DNA from: Rhizobiaceae bacterium
GTDB lineage: Bacteria > Pseudomonadota > Alphaproteobacteria > Rhizobiales > Rhizobiaceae
DNA length: 64,000 bases
Assembly: GCA_023953845.1 (NCBI GenBank)
Contig: JAMLJC010000002.1
Span: forward strand, 496,001-560,000
Reading direction: 5' to 3'
The translations under genes were made by a program, and so were the position numbers. Below the pieces are notes generated by a model that was not told the origin of the DNA, ran no database searches, and saw only the letters and a list, made by a program, of their open reading frames with translations. The first letter of the stretch is position 1. Each line of letters begins with the position of its first letter. This document shows, in pieces, positions 1-8,616 of this stretch.

Positions 1-320
1 TTCCGACGGCCACCGACGTGCTGACGTCGTCGCTGCAACTCGATACGTCTGCCGTCACGAAGGGAGGCAGTCTCGATCCGGCCGTTTCGCAGCCGTCCAC
101 CGGTGGCGAGAGCACTACGGTCGACAGCATCGTTGAAACGCCGCCGGAGCCTGTCTTCTATAATTTTGTGCAGGCAGCAGGAATGGTTGTGCTGCTCTCG
201 TCCTCGCATACGACGGCCAGCACTTCGGCCACGACCACCGGCATGGAATTGCCGCACCAGTCGATCGACGTTCCGCTGCTCGGCATCATGGACGATGGCC
301 ACCTTCTGGCCGTTGCCTGA
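1..320 (+). CDS. C-terminal part of an unrecognised Ser/Thr-rich protein
   Basis: The reading frame is open from the window edge (first full codon at base 3) to a TGA at 318-320, so only the C-terminal ~105 residues are present and the true start lies upstream. The visible part is rich in Ser, Thr, Ala and Val, with a Pro/Glu patch (VETPPEPVFY), a hydrophobic stretch (AAGMVVLLSSS) and the ending GIMDDGHLLAVA. I do not recognise a family. The composition would suit the tail of a secreted or surface protein, which is inference. It converges on the minus-strand reductase at 348-1265 with only 27 bases between them. An internal ATG-like start at base 18 exists, but no ribosome site supports it. 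Confidence 0.45.
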   Translation, partial: PTATDVLTSSLQLDTSAVTKGGSLDPAVSQPSTGGESTTVDSIVETPPEPVFYNFVQAAGMVVLLSSSHTTASTSATTTGMELPHQSIDVPLLGIMDDGHLLAVA

Positions 321-347
321 ACCTCCGGTTATCCCGTTCGTTCGATC

Positions 348-1265
348 TTAGCCGCGCGCTGATGTTTCGACGAATGCATGCGCCATGCGATGAAGGTCAT
401 GGGCTGGCTCGACCCTGGGGCGCCAGCCGAGCTTGCTCAGTCCGGAGACATCGACGCGAAGATCGCCAAGCAGTTTTTCGGCGAAAGATTTGAGGCCGAT
501 GGCACGGAGCGCGCCGCGGAGCAAGCCGGCCGGGACGTCGATGAGGCCGGGAGGGCGGCCGAGGCCGTCCCGGATCGTCGTGACCAGTTCTCTCAGTGAC
601 AGGTCTCTTCCGTCGCTGGCGTGAAGGATAGTCGCGCCTGCGCTGATGGCCGGCGCGGTTGCCAGAAAATGCAATGCGTCGACGAGATTCGTCACTCCGA
701 TCATCGACCGGCGATTTTCGACTGCGCCGAAGGGCAAGGGAAAAGGCGAGGCGCATAATTTCAGCAGCAGGCCGAGATCGCCCTTCGGGTCGGGACCATA
801 GACGAGAGGCGGTCGCACGATGACCGTTTTTTCCAGACCGCCGTTCGCCAGAAGTGCTGTCTCCCCGGCCGCCTTCGATCTTCCATAGGCGCTCACCGGC
901 TTGCGCCGCATGTCCGGCGTCAGCATGCCGGCGTTTCCGCCGACCACGGCGATAGAGGAAACGAAGACGAAGCGGGGCACTGCCGCGTCGGCCGCCGCGA
1001 TACCGAAGTTCTTCGTGAACTGGTGGTTGGCAAGGTCGAAATCCGCTTCCGAGAGACGGCGACGGCGCGGCGTCAGGCCGGCGCAGTGGATGATTGCAGA
1101 ACAGCCGTCGAGCTGGCGCGACAGCTCTGCCCGCGCGCTGCTTTCCAGCAGGTTTCGTTCGATGCGCCTGACCGAATGACCGCGGTGCTCGAGCTCCGCG
1201 ACAAGCGTCCCGCCTATGAAACCGTGGCAGCCGCTGACTGCGATCGTCGTCAAATCGTTCTCCAT
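348..1265 (-). CDS. NAD(P)-dependent nucleotide-sugar 4-reductase/epimerase (WbpV/WreQ type SDR)
   Basis: An extended short-chain dehydrogenase of 305 residues. The Rossmann glycines are G12, G15 and G18 in SGCHGFIGG, and the catalytic YxxxK is Y127/K131 in SAYGRSK after FVFVSS. The middle contains RPPLVYGP, LPFGAVENRRS and NLVDAL, a pattern typical of WbpV/WreQ reductases. These convert UDP-4-keto-6-deoxy-GlcNAc to UDP-QuiNAc or UDP-FucNAc for O-antigen synthesis. The frame continues upstream to 1433, but the ATG at 1265 (MENDLTT) places the Rossmann motif at the usual distance from the N-terminus. The WbpM-type dehydratase at 13035-14915 would supply its substrate. Other 4-epimerase activities cannot be excluded. 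Confidence 0.8.
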   Translation of the reverse strand: MENDLTTIAVSGCHGFIGGTLVAELEHRGHSVRRIERNLLESSARAELSRQLDGCSAIIHCAGLTPRRRRLSEADFDLANHQFTKNFGIAAADAAVPRFVFVSSIAVVGGNAGMLTPDMRRKPVSAYGRSKAAGETALLANGGLEKTVIVRPPLVYGPDPKGDLGLLLKLCASPFPLPFGAVENRRSMIGVTNLVDALHFLATAPAISAGATILHASDGRDLSLRELVTTIRDGLGRPPGLIDVPAGLLRGALRAIGLKSFAEKLLGDLRVDVSGLSKLGWRPRVEPAHDLHRMAHAFVETSARG

Positions 1266-1397
1266 CGGTGTCTGTCTTTCGGGATTGCGCTTTGCTGCAT
1301 TCGCGTCAACAGGTCGATATCCTTGAGTTGTTTTATCCTTCGCAATAACTGACGTTGCCGCAGCGATTTCGATCCTGCCGCAGGAGGACCCCCGGAA

Positions 1398-2168
1398 TTG
1401 GCATCTTACATCCCGTTGAACAGGATCGAGCATGCAGCCCGGCAGTGGCGTCGGCCTGTCGGCTACGCTTTCGCTGCGGAGGAAACGATCATACCGCTGG
1501 CGGCGATCGAAGCGGCGCAGGCCGCTGCGGAGCTGCCGCTCGCCTTTGCAAGCGTCGACGGGGTGACGCAGCTTGTCGCGGTCATGTCCGCGAAGCCGGG
1601 AAGGAACTGGTTCGTCGGCTCAGACGGTCGATGGCTGGGGCAATACGTGCCTGCGCTGTTTCGCGCCTATCCGTTTCGCCTCGCCTGCGCAGACCCCGGC
1701 GGGCAGTTCGGCTTATGGATCGCGAACGAACCTTCATCCGCGGTGGACGGTGAGCCGATCTACGATCAGGCCGGCGAGCTCACGCCCCGGGTGAAGGCGA
1801 TGGCGTCGTTTCTGATGACGTTCGAGAACAGCCGCCTCCAGACGCAACGGGCCTGCGCCGCTCTCGAGAGTGCAGGCGTCCTCGTGCCGTGGACGATCAG
1901 GCTGCGCGCTGTCGATGAACAGGAGGAGGTGCTGGAAGGCTTGCTGCGGATCGACGACGGAGCGTTGTCCGATCTTTCCGACGATGCATTTGTCGGTCTG
2001 CGCCGCGCGGGCGCGCTCGGTATCGCGCATGCGCAGCTTTTATCCGTCTCACGACTGGACATACTGGCGCGCCTTCCGAAGGTTGCCGCCATGCTGGGCG
2101 TATGGGAGAATAATCCCTATCCGGATCTCGGCTTTCTGCGACCGTCGGACGATGACGTGATTTTCTGA
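1398..2168 (+). CDS. SapC family protein
   Basis: 256 residues beginning with a TTG codon, chosen because a strong Shine-Dalgarno AGGAGG lies about 10 bases upstream (1382-1387). The sequence has the SapC family signature: WFVGSDGRWLGQYVPALFRAYPF in the middle (about residues 73-95), then FGLWIANE and a C-terminal helical region ending DLGFLRPSDDDVIF. The family is named after a Campylobacter fetus surface-layer-associated protein, but the biochemical role of the proteobacterial homologues is not established. It is divergent from the reductase at 348-1265 and sits directly upstream of the first glycosyltransferase. It therefore belongs by position to the surface polysaccharide cluster. The link is positional only. 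Confidence 0.75.
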   Translation: MASYIPLNRIEHAARQWRRPVGYAFAAEETIIPLAAIEAAQAAAELPLAFASVDGVTQLVAVMSAKPGRNWFVGSDGRWLGQYVPALFRAYPFRLACADPGGQFGLWIANEPSSAVDGEPIYDQAGELTPRVKAMASFLMTFENSRLQTQRACAALESAGVLVPWTIRLRAVDEQEEVLEGLLRIDDGALSDLSDDAFVGLRRAGALGIAHAQLLSVSRLDILARLPKVAAMLGVWENNPYPDLGFLRPSDDDVIF

Positions 2169-2206
2169 GGCTTGATCCGCGATTGCGGACAGCTTATGCC
2201 GTTGGA

Positions 2207-3346
2207 ATGTTGAGGGTTCTCGCTTTCGGGCGGTTTCTGGACGACAAGCCGGGGGGCATCCAGAGCCACGTCGAACATCTTTTTCACGCGATGAAGGGCT
2301 CGGTGGACTACGTCCATCTCGTGCCAAGTCGCGAATGGAAAGACGCGCGCCTGACCCTGCACGGATTCCCCGTGATCCGGAAACGCGGCATCGATATCGA
2401 CGGCACCGTCGCGATCTCGCCTGCGCTCGTGTCAGAGGCGTGGCGCATAAGCCGGGAGCAGACGTTCGATCTGGTGCATCTGCACTTTCCCGACCCGATG
2501 ACGCACATTGCCTCCATGGCGGTCCCGTCTTCGGTCCCGAGGGTCATCAGCTGGCACGCCGACATCGTGCGGCAACGCCTGATCCTGCCGTTCTATCGAC
2601 CGTTCCTGAGAGCCGCGGCGCGCAATGCAGCCGCCATAATCGCGCCGACGCCGCGTCATCGCGATGGCTCGCCCATCCTGTCGAAAGTCACTGATCAATC
2701 GAAGATCAAGATCGTGCCTTACGGGTTCGACCTGAGCCCATTCACGGTTCCGGCTCCTGGCGCCGCCGACCTTAGAGCCCGGTTCGGCAGCCCGATCATC
2801 TTCACGATGGGTCGGCATGTCAGTTACAAGGGTTTTGACGTCCTCATCCGCGCCATGGCGGAAGTGCGCGGCGATGCGCAGCTTGTCCTCGGCGGAGAGG
2901 GGCCGTTGACGGTGGAACTGCGCCTGCTGGCTGAGCGTAGCGGCGTAGCGAAACGCGTGCATTTTGTCGGCATGGTGCCGCCAGATCAACTGGCCGCGTA
3001 TTATCAGGCCTGCGATGTGTTCTGTCTGCCTTCGGTCACCGTCGCGGAGGCGTTCGGCATCGTGCAGGTGGAGGCCATGGCGAGCGGCCGGCCGGTGGTG
3101 AGCACGAAGCTCAACACCGGAGTCGACTATGCCAACCAGGACGGCGTCACCGGCTTCACCGTGACGCCGGGCGATCCGCATGAACTGGCTGCCCGTCTCA
3201 ACCTCCTGATCGAGGACAAGGCGCTTGCCGACCGCATGTCGGCCGCTGCGCGAGAGCGGGCGCTTGGCGTCTTCACGCTGGAGCAGATGCGCGATCGGAC
3301 GCTGGCGGTCTACAACGAGGCCGCCGCGCAGCGCCGTTCGCGCTGA
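2207..3346 (+). CDS. GT4-family glycosyltransferase
   Basis: 379 residues with a GT-B fold glycosyltransferase pattern. The N-terminal acceptor-side motif is GGIQSHVEHL, the linker/donor domain starts at MGRHVSYKGFDVLI (about residue 195), and the donor-binding EX7E element is EAFGIVQVEAMASGRPVV. The frame is open from a TTG at 2183, but ATG at 2207 (MLRVLAF) begins exactly at the first beta strand of the fold and is preferred. It probably adds one hexose (mannose, rhamnose or similar) to the growing lipid-linked oligosaccharide on the inner face of the membrane. Donor and linkage cannot be read from the sequence. A 122-base gap separates it from gmd downstream. Confidence 0.85.
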   Translation: MLRVLAFGRFLDDKPGGIQSHVEHLFHAMKGSVDYVHLVPSREWKDARLTLHGFPVIRKRGIDIDGTVAISPALVSEAWRISREQTFDLVHLHFPDPMTHIASMAVPSSVPRVISWHADIVRQRLILPFYRPFLRAAARNAAAIIAPTPRHRDGSPILSKVTDQSKIKIVPYGFDLSPFTVPAPGAADLRARFGSPIIFTMGRHVSYKGFDVLIRAMAEVRGDAQLVLGGEGPLTVELRLLAERSGVAKRVHFVGMVPPDQLAAYYQACDVFCLPSVTVAEAFGIVQVEAMASGRPVVSTKLNTGVDYANQDGVTGFTVTPGDPHELAARLNLLIEDKALADRMSAAARERALGVFTLEQMRDRTLAVYNEAAAQRRSR

Positions 3347-3468
3347 GAACGCGCCTTTCCGGTTTGCGGTCGACGTATATTTCCACTAGAAGGCCGGCAT
3401 CTCTGGGCAACACATGAGGCGCGGCCATTTCCGGCCCGCCTGTCACACTCCGTTCGAAAAGAGACTGC

Positions 3469-4443
3469 ATGCGTAAAGCCTTGATCACCGGCATTATGGG
3501 CCAGGATGGCGCCTATCTTTCACAATTCCTGCTGAGCAAGGGGTATGAAGTCTATGGCCTCGTTCGCAGGTCGAGCACGGTCGACGTGCGCGACAATCGC
3601 CTGCACTGGCTGGGCGTCGCGGACGCTGTGAAGATCGTGGACGGCAACCTGCTGGAGCTTTCGGGACTGATCCGGTCCGTCCGCGAGATCGCGCCGGACG
3701 AGGTCTACAACCTTGCCGCCCAATCCTTCGTCCGCACCTCGTGGCAGCAACCGATCCTGACCGGCATGGTGACCGGCATCGGCGTCGCCAACATGCTGGA
3801 AGCGGTCCGTATCGAAGCGCCGCAGGCCCGGTTCTATCAGGCATCGTCGTCGGAGATGTTCGGCCTCATCCAGGAGCAGGTGCAGAACGAAAAGACGCCG
3901 TTCTACCCGCGCTCGCCCTATGCGGTCGCGAAGGTCTACGGCCACTGGCTGACGGTCAACTACCGCGAGAGCTTCAACATTCACGCCTCCAGCGGCATCC
4001 TGTTTAATCACGAATCGCCGCTGCGCGGCATCGAGTTCGTGACCCGCAAGGTCACGGACGGCGTGGCGCGCATCAAGCTCGGGCTCGCGAACGAACTCCG
4101 TCTCGGCAATATCGACGCCAAGCGGGACTGGGGCCATGCGCGCGACTACGTTCAGGCCATGTGGATGATGCTGCAGCAGGACGAGCCGGACGACTACGTC
4201 ATCGCCACCGGCGTCACGACTTCGGTGCGCGAGATGTGCCGCGTCGCGTTCGAGGCCGTCGACCTCAACATGGACGACTATCTGGTTATCGATCCTTCGC
4301 TGTTCCGCCCGGCCGAGGTTGATGTGCTGCTGGGTGATCCATCCAAGGCGCGCGCCAAGCTCGGCTGGGAGCCGAAGGTGACGTGGCAGGAGATGATCCG
4401 CGAAATGATCGAGGCGGACCTGAAGCGCCTGTCGAGGCGATAG
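3469..4443 (+). CDS. gmd: GDP-mannose 4,6-dehydratase
   Basis: Converts GDP-D-mannose to GDP-4-keto-6-deoxy-D-mannose, the branch point for GDP-rhamnose, GDP-fucose and GDP-perosamine. The 324-residue protein has the NADP-binding GIMGQDGAYL (G8, G11, G14), the Gmd hallmark RRSS at the 2' phosphate site, the active-site ASSSEMFG (about 125-132) and YxxxK at Y151/K155 in RSPYAVAK. GILFNHESPLRG, RDWGHARDYVQAM and the C-terminal RPAEVDVLLGDPSKA are all Gmd-specific. The length matches the shorter Pseudomonas A-band Gmd form rather than the ~370-residue enteric form, so it is not truncated. The reductase follows after 12 bases, and two more enzymes using this product lie downstream. Confidence 0.95.
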   Translation: MRKALITGIMGQDGAYLSQFLLSKGYEVYGLVRRSSTVDVRDNRLHWLGVADAVKIVDGNLLELSGLIRSVREIAPDEVYNLAAQSFVRTSWQQPILTGMVTGIGVANMLEAVRIEAPQARFYQASSSEMFGLIQEQVQNEKTPFYPRSPYAVAKVYGHWLTVNYRESFNIHASSGILFNHESPLRGIEFVTRKVTDGVARIKLGLANELRLGNIDAKRDWGHARDYVQAMWMMLQQDEPDDYVIATGVTTSVREMCRVAFEAVDLNMDDYLVIDPSLFRPAEVDVLLGDPSKARAKLGWEPKVTWQEMIREMIEADLKRLSRR

Positions 4444-4455
4444 GTATCAAGGACC

Positions 4456-5475
4456 ATGGCAGCGCCGAAAGCGCCACATTCAGGTCCTTCAGCGCGCCGC
4501 GTAGTCATCACCGGCGCCTTCGGTTTCGTCGGCCGCTGGCTGGCGACCGAGCTTTTTGCGCGCAATCCCGGGATTGAGATCGTCGGCTGGGGCCTGCGCG
4601 GGGAGGGCGCGGACCAGATTCCCGGCGTGCGCCGCATGGGTGTCGATATTGTCGACCGTGCCGCGGTTTTTGCCGCCATGGCCGAAGTCATGCCCGCCGC
4701 CGTCATCAATCTTGCCGCGATCGCCGCGCCGCGAGAGGCCGCCCTCGATCCCGACCGGGCGTGGAGGGTCAATCTGTTCGGCGCGATGAACGTGGCCGAA
4801 GCGGTTCTGGCGAAGGCGCCCGCGGCGCGCTTTGTCCAGATCAGCAGTTCGGAAGTCTATGGCGGAAGCTTTGCGCGAAAGGCCGGGCCGCTGGACGAGA
4901 AGGCCGCGCTGGAGCCACTGAACGTTTATGCGCTGACCAAGGCTGCTTCGGACCTCGCGGTCGGCAAGCTGGCGCATGACGGATTGAAGGCCGTGCGTTT
5001 CCGACCTTTCAATCACACAGGCCCGGGACAGGGCGAAGCCTTCGTCGTGGCCGCGCTGGCGAGCCAGATCGCGCGAATAGAGCAGGGCCTCAAGGCTCCG
5101 GTCCTTCACATCGGCAACACCAATGTCAGCCGCGATCTCCTGGATGTCCGCGACATCGTGAAAGCCTACGCCTCGACGGTGACGGATGATGACCTGCCGG
5201 CAGGCGAAGTCCTCAATCTCGCCTCAGGCGTTGCACATGGTATCGGGGACATCGCCGACCGGCTCTGCGCCATGGCGAAGGTCAAGATCGCCATCGAGGT
5301 CGATCCTGCTCGGGTGCGCGCCAACGATCTTGCGCGGACGCTGGGGGATGCCTCGCGCGCAAAGGCTCTGCTCGGATGGCAACCCGTCATACCGATCGAG
5401 CGGACGCTCCGTGACGTACTCGACTTCTGGCGCGAGAAGGCCGCTGCCGAACGCAAGGAAACCGGCACCAGATGA
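4456..5475 (+). CDS. rmd: GDP-4-keto-6-deoxy-D-mannose reductase-like SDR
   Basis: 339-residue extended SDR. The cofactor motif is ITGAFGFVGRWL (G20, G23, G26). QISSSEVYGGSF and Y158/K162 in NVYALTK form the catalytic set, and RPFNHTGPGQ is characteristic of GDP-sugar reductases of the Rmd/RmlD-like group. Placed 12 bases after gmd, it most likely reduces GDP-4-keto-6-deoxy-mannose to GDP-D-rhamnose. Relative to usual Rmd it carries a short N-terminal extension before the first beta strand. It ends with ATGA, overlapping the start of the FkbM methyltransferase by four bases, so translation is probably coupled. A GDP-talose-forming or epimerase activity is possible. The symbol rests on context plus motifs. 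Confidence 0.75.
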   Translation: MAAPKAPHSGPSARRVVITGAFGFVGRWLATELFARNPGIEIVGWGLRGEGADQIPGVRRMGVDIVDRAAVFAAMAEVMPAAVINLAAIAAPREAALDPDRAWRVNLFGAMNVAEAVLAKAPAARFVQISSSEVYGGSFARKAGPLDEKAALEPLNVYALTKAASDLAVGKLAHDGLKAVRFRPFNHTGPGQGEAFVVAALASQIARIEQGLKAPVLHIGNTNVSRDLLDVRDIVKAYASTVTDDDLPAGEVLNLASGVAHGIGDIADRLCAMAKVKIAIEVDPARVRANDLARTLGDASRAKALLGWQPVIPIERTLRDVLDFWREKAAAERKETGTR

Positions 5476-6629
5476 ACGCCGAGGGTCCTTCCATGGACAC
5501 GCATGCCATGCCGGTTCCGCTCAGGCCGGCGAGGCTCGAACTGCGCATGCGCAATGAGCTAGACTCGCTCGCCGCCGAACACGGCAGCGGTGCATTCAAC
5601 TTCGTCTTCGCCGGAGGTGGCAAATTGTCCCGATTGCGCTCGAAAGCCAAATCCGCCCTGCGCGCCCCGGCAGACATGGTGCGCCGGTTCCTGAACGCGC
5701 CGGTTCGGACGATGCTGACGCAGGTGGAGCAGCGCATCGACCACAACGAGATCCAGCAGCAGGCGCTGATGAACCGGGTGGACCAGCTGACACGGATGTT
5801 CGGCGCGCGGATGGACGAGTTCGAGGTGAAGATGCGGCCGCTGGTCACGCTGGACGACGCCTATGCGGTGCGTCTCGGCGACGGCTATATACTCGTGCCC
5901 AGGGACGAGCCGGCCTTCGTGCTCATGCTCGCCGATGCGACCACGGGAGGGCTCGAGCCGGGCACCCGGGCGTGCCTGAAGCGGGTGCTGCAACCGGGCG
6001 ACACGGCGGTCGATATCGGCGCCAATATCGGGCTGCTCACCATGGCCTGCGCGCGCGCCGTCGGTTTCGGCGGAAAGGTCTTCAGTTTCGAGCCCGAGAA
6101 GCGGATGGCGGACCTTCTGGAACGTACGATCGCCATGAACGGGCTGGCGCAGGTGAAGCTTTTCCGGCAGGCGGTCAGCGCCGAGCCGGGTACGCTGAGC
6201 TTCAACGTGTCGACGATACCGGGCCATTCGTCCCTGTTCGCGCTGCCGGAGAACGAAGCCGGCCATGTGCAGGAGGTCGAGGTCGTGCGGCTCGACGATG
6301 TCGTGCCCGCCGGCCAGCGCGTCGATCTGGTCAAGATCGACGTGGAGGGCGCGGAGATGGAAGTCGTGAAGGGCATGCGCCGGATACTGGACGAGAATCC
6401 GAACATCGTCGTTGTCGCCGAGTTCGGCATCTCGCATCTGCGTCGCGTGGGACGCACATCGGGCGACTGGTTCAGCGCCTTCGAGGCGCACGGGCTGAAA
6501 GGCTTCACCATCGAGGAGCCGGCGGGAACCTGTAAACCGGCCGAGATCGAGCGGCTGGAGGCGATCGAGTCCGCGAACATCGCCTTCGTCCGGCCGGGAA
6601 CGACCGCCGAGAAGAGGTTGCTCGCTTGA
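5472..6629 (+). CDS. FkbM family SAM-dependent methyltransferase with N-terminal extension
   Basis: 385 residues. The last ~215 form a class I methyltransferase of the FkbM type. VDIGANIG (about 180-187) binds S-adenosylmethionine, FSFEPEKR follows, and VDLVKIDVEGAEMEVVKGM is the family hallmark near residue 285. FkbM enzymes O-methylate sugars in many polysaccharide clusters, so methylation of a hexose in this glycan is the natural inference. The first ~165 residues are unusual: charged and helical (LTQVEQRIDHNEIQQQALM), probably a coiled coil. They may mediate oligomerisation or docking with the glycosyltransferases. The gene overlaps its upstream neighbour by ATGA and the next gene by TTGA, so it is translationally coupled on both sides. 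Confidence 0.85.
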   Translation: MNAEGPSMDTHAMPVPLRPARLELRMRNELDSLAAEHGSGAFNFVFAGGGKLSRLRSKAKSALRAPADMVRRFLNAPVRTMLTQVEQRIDHNEIQQQALMNRVDQLTRMFGARMDEFEVKMRPLVTLDDAYAVRLGDGYILVPRDEPAFVLMLADATTGGLEPGTRACLKRVLQPGDTAVDIGANIGLLTMACARAVGFGGKVFSFEPEKRMADLLERTIAMNGLAQVKLFRQAVSAEPGTLSFNVSTIPGHSSLFALPENEAGHVQEVEVVRLDDVVPAGQRVDLVKIDVEGAEMEVVKGMRRILDENPNIVVVAEFGISHLRRVGRTSGDWFSAFEAHGLKGFTIEEPAGTCKPAEIERLEAIESANIAFVRPGTTAEKRLLA

Positions 6630-7939
6630 GGATCGGATGGGTCACACCGCTGGCGAAGACGTCCTCTATTGGAAGCGGGGGCCTTCGCATCTGCGACGCG
6701 CTCGCGGAGCGCGGGCATCTGGTCCACATCATCCGGTCCGAGGTGAGGGATGTGCTCGATACGCCGCATCAGGAAACGCCGCATCGTGTGCTGACCTGGC
6801 GCGACGTGCCGCTCAAGGAGGCGAAGCAGAGCTATGATGCGGTCTTCGTCAACATCGGCGACAATTTCAATTTCCACGCCGGTATCTTCGAATATCTGAA
6901 GGAGCCGTTCGCCATAGGCATCTTCCACGATTTCTATCTGTTCAACCTGTTCAATGGCTGGCGGCATTCGCTGGGACTGACGGCGAATCAGGCGGTGCGC
7001 GAGATCGTCACCACCTATGGGCCTGCTTCCAGCGAGGCAGCGCTGCGCGCCATACGCGGCGAGATGGACATCACCGAGCTTTCGCAGGCCGTTCCCATGA
7101 CCGAATGGCTGGCGAAGCGCTGCGCCGGTGCGATTGCACATGCGCAATTCTATGTGCCGCGGCTTCTGTCGACCTGCGCGGGTGTCGTGGAGGTGCTCAA
7201 CCTGCCTTTCGCTCGGCGCGACATCCCGCCGGCGGTGGCGAGGGACGGACGCCTGACGGTCACGACGGTCGGCGTCGTCAATCCGAACAAGTGCGTCGAC
7301 GCGGTCATCGACGCGATCGGTCAATCTGCCGCGCTGCGGGAAAAGGTCCGCTATGTCGTCGCCGGTGCGGCCGATGACGCCATGCGCGCGGCGCTCGAAG
7401 GCAAGGCCAGGGAGCTGGGTGTCGATTTCCAGCTGCTCGGCCGCATTGAGGACGACCGGCTGATGCAGGTGCTCGACGAGGCCGACATCATGTGCTGCCT
7501 GAGGCGTCCTGTTCTTGAAGGCGCTTCGGGCTCGGCGATCGAGGCGATGTTGAGTGGCCGCGCCACCATCGTCGCTGACGCCGGCTTCTATGGCGAACTG
7601 CCGGACCGCTACGTCACCAAGGTGCCTGCGGACTTTTCGCCCTCGGATCTGGCGCGCGCCATCGAAGGACTAGCCGCCGACGCAGAGAGCAGGTTGCGCA
7701 TGGGTGTCGAGGCGCGCTCCTGGGCTCTCGAAACGTTTTCAGGAGATGCCTACGCGGTCATGCTGGAAAGCGTCGTGCGGGATCAGGCGCGGCTGGAACC
7801 CTATCTGGAACTCTCCGATCGCGTGGCGAAAAGGCTGGCAAGGCTTGGCTTCGGCGGGTCGAGCAAGATCATCGGACGTTTTGCGGCCGCCATTGACGGC
7901 ATGCGGCAACCGGACCCGCAGTCACCTCATAGGGTCTGA
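6626..7939 (+). CDS. GT4-like glycosyltransferase, 437 residues
   Basis: Begins with TTG overlapping the previous stop (TTGA). The N-terminal half starts with MRIGWVTPL and has a G-rich loop (SIGSGGLRICDAL) typical of GT-B enzymes. The C-terminal half has VTTVGVVNPNKCVDAVIDAI, FQLLGRIEDD, then LRRPVLEGASGSAIEAMLSG and a following DAGFYGELP, which match the nucleotide-sugar pocket of GT4 transferases. A C-terminal tail of roughly 60 residues after SWALETFSGDAYAVM exceeds the normal fold and ends in a Pro-rich stretch. The acceptor is presumably the lipid-linked O-antigen intermediate. It sits inside a run of overlapping polysaccharide genes just before the N-acetyltransferase. Confidence 0.8.
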   Translation: MRIGWVTPLAKTSSIGSGGLRICDALAERGHLVHIIRSEVRDVLDTPHQETPHRVLTWRDVPLKEAKQSYDAVFVNIGDNFNFHAGIFEYLKEPFAIGIFHDFYLFNLFNGWRHSLGLTANQAVREIVTTYGPASSEAALRAIRGEMDITELSQAVPMTEWLAKRCAGAIAHAQFYVPRLLSTCAGVVEVLNLPFARRDIPPAVARDGRLTVTTVGVVNPNKCVDAVIDAIGQSAALREKVRYVVAGAADDAMRAALEGKARELGVDFQLLGRIEDDRLMQVLDEADIMCCLRRPVLEGASGSAIEAMLSGRATIVADAGFYGELPDRYVTKVPADFSPSDLARAIEGLAADAESRLRMGVEARSWALETFSGDAYAVMLESVVRDQARLEPYLELSDRVAKRLARLGFGGSSKIIGRFAAAIDGMRQPDPQSPHRV

Positions 7940-7950
7940 AAGGGATCGAC

Positions 7951-8604
7951 GTGACGACGGAAAACGCAAGACAATCGGCAAAACCCAGGCTGGTGGTGCT
8001 TGGCGGCGGCGGCCATGCCAAGGTGGCGATCGAGACGATCCGCGACGCCGGCCTCTATAACATCGCCGGCTTTCTGGATCGGCCTGCCGCAGGCGATATG
8101 GTGTTGGAGGTCAGACGTCTGGGCGACGACTCCCTGCTGCCGTCGCTCGCCGCATCCGGCATAACGCATGCCTTTCCGGCCGTCGGCAGCAACAAGGTGC
8201 GGGTGCGGCTCGGCAGAAGAGCCCGGCAGACCGGCCTGGAGCTTGCCAACGCGATCAGCCCGTTCGCCTATGTGTCCAAATCGGCGCGTATCGGAGACGG
8301 GGTACTGGTCGTCGCGGGCGCCATTCTAAACGCTGAGACGATCGTCGAGGATTTCGCCGTCATCAATACCAATGCCAGCGTGGATCACGACGGGCATATC
8401 GGCATCGGCGCGCATATCGCGCCGCGCAGCGTTCTGGCAGGCAAGGTGACCGTCGGCGAGCAGGCGCTGGTCGGCGTCGGTGCGACGGTCTTGCCGGACG
8501 TCACGATTGGTGCCAATGCCATTATCGGCGGAGGATCTTGCGTGGTATCGGACATTCCGGACGGAGCCACGGCATATGGCGTGCCCGCACGGGTCGTTTC
8601 GTAG
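7951..8604 (+). CDS. perB: Sugar N-acetyltransferase of the PglD/NeuD/PerB type
   Basis: 217 residues, GTG start preceded by AAAGGGA overlapping the upstream stop region. Residues 12-100 form the PglD-type Rossmann-like sugar-nucleotide domain (VVLGGGGHAKVAIE). Residues 105-217 are left-handed beta-helix hexapeptide repeats (for example IGDGVLVVAGAIL and LVGVGATVLPDVTIGANAII) that bind acetyl-CoA. H146 in ASVDHD fits the conserved catalytic histidine. The next gene is a perosamine synthase-like aminotransferase, the arrangement seen where PerB acetylates GDP-perosamine to GDP-N-acetylperosamine. The alternative is acetylation of another 4-amino-6-deoxy sugar nucleotide. The symbol follows from context and is tentative. 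Confidence 0.75.
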   Translation: MTTENARQSAKPRLVVLGGGGHAKVAIETIRDAGLYNIAGFLDRPAAGDMVLEVRRLGDDSLLPSLAASGITHAFPAVGSNKVRVRLGRRARQTGLELANAISPFAYVSKSARIGDGVLVVAGAILNAETIVEDFAVINTNASVDHDGHIGIGAHIAPRSVLAGKVTVGEQALVGVGATVLPDVTIGANAIIGGGSCVVSDIPDGATAYGVPARVVS

Positions 8605-8616
8605 GAGCTTTTGACC

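Noticed and set aside
3469..4443. Gmd shorter than the well-known ~370-residue enzyme, possibly truncated
   Set aside because: All motifs and a normal C-terminus are present, and the length equals the shorter Pseudomonas-type Gmd.
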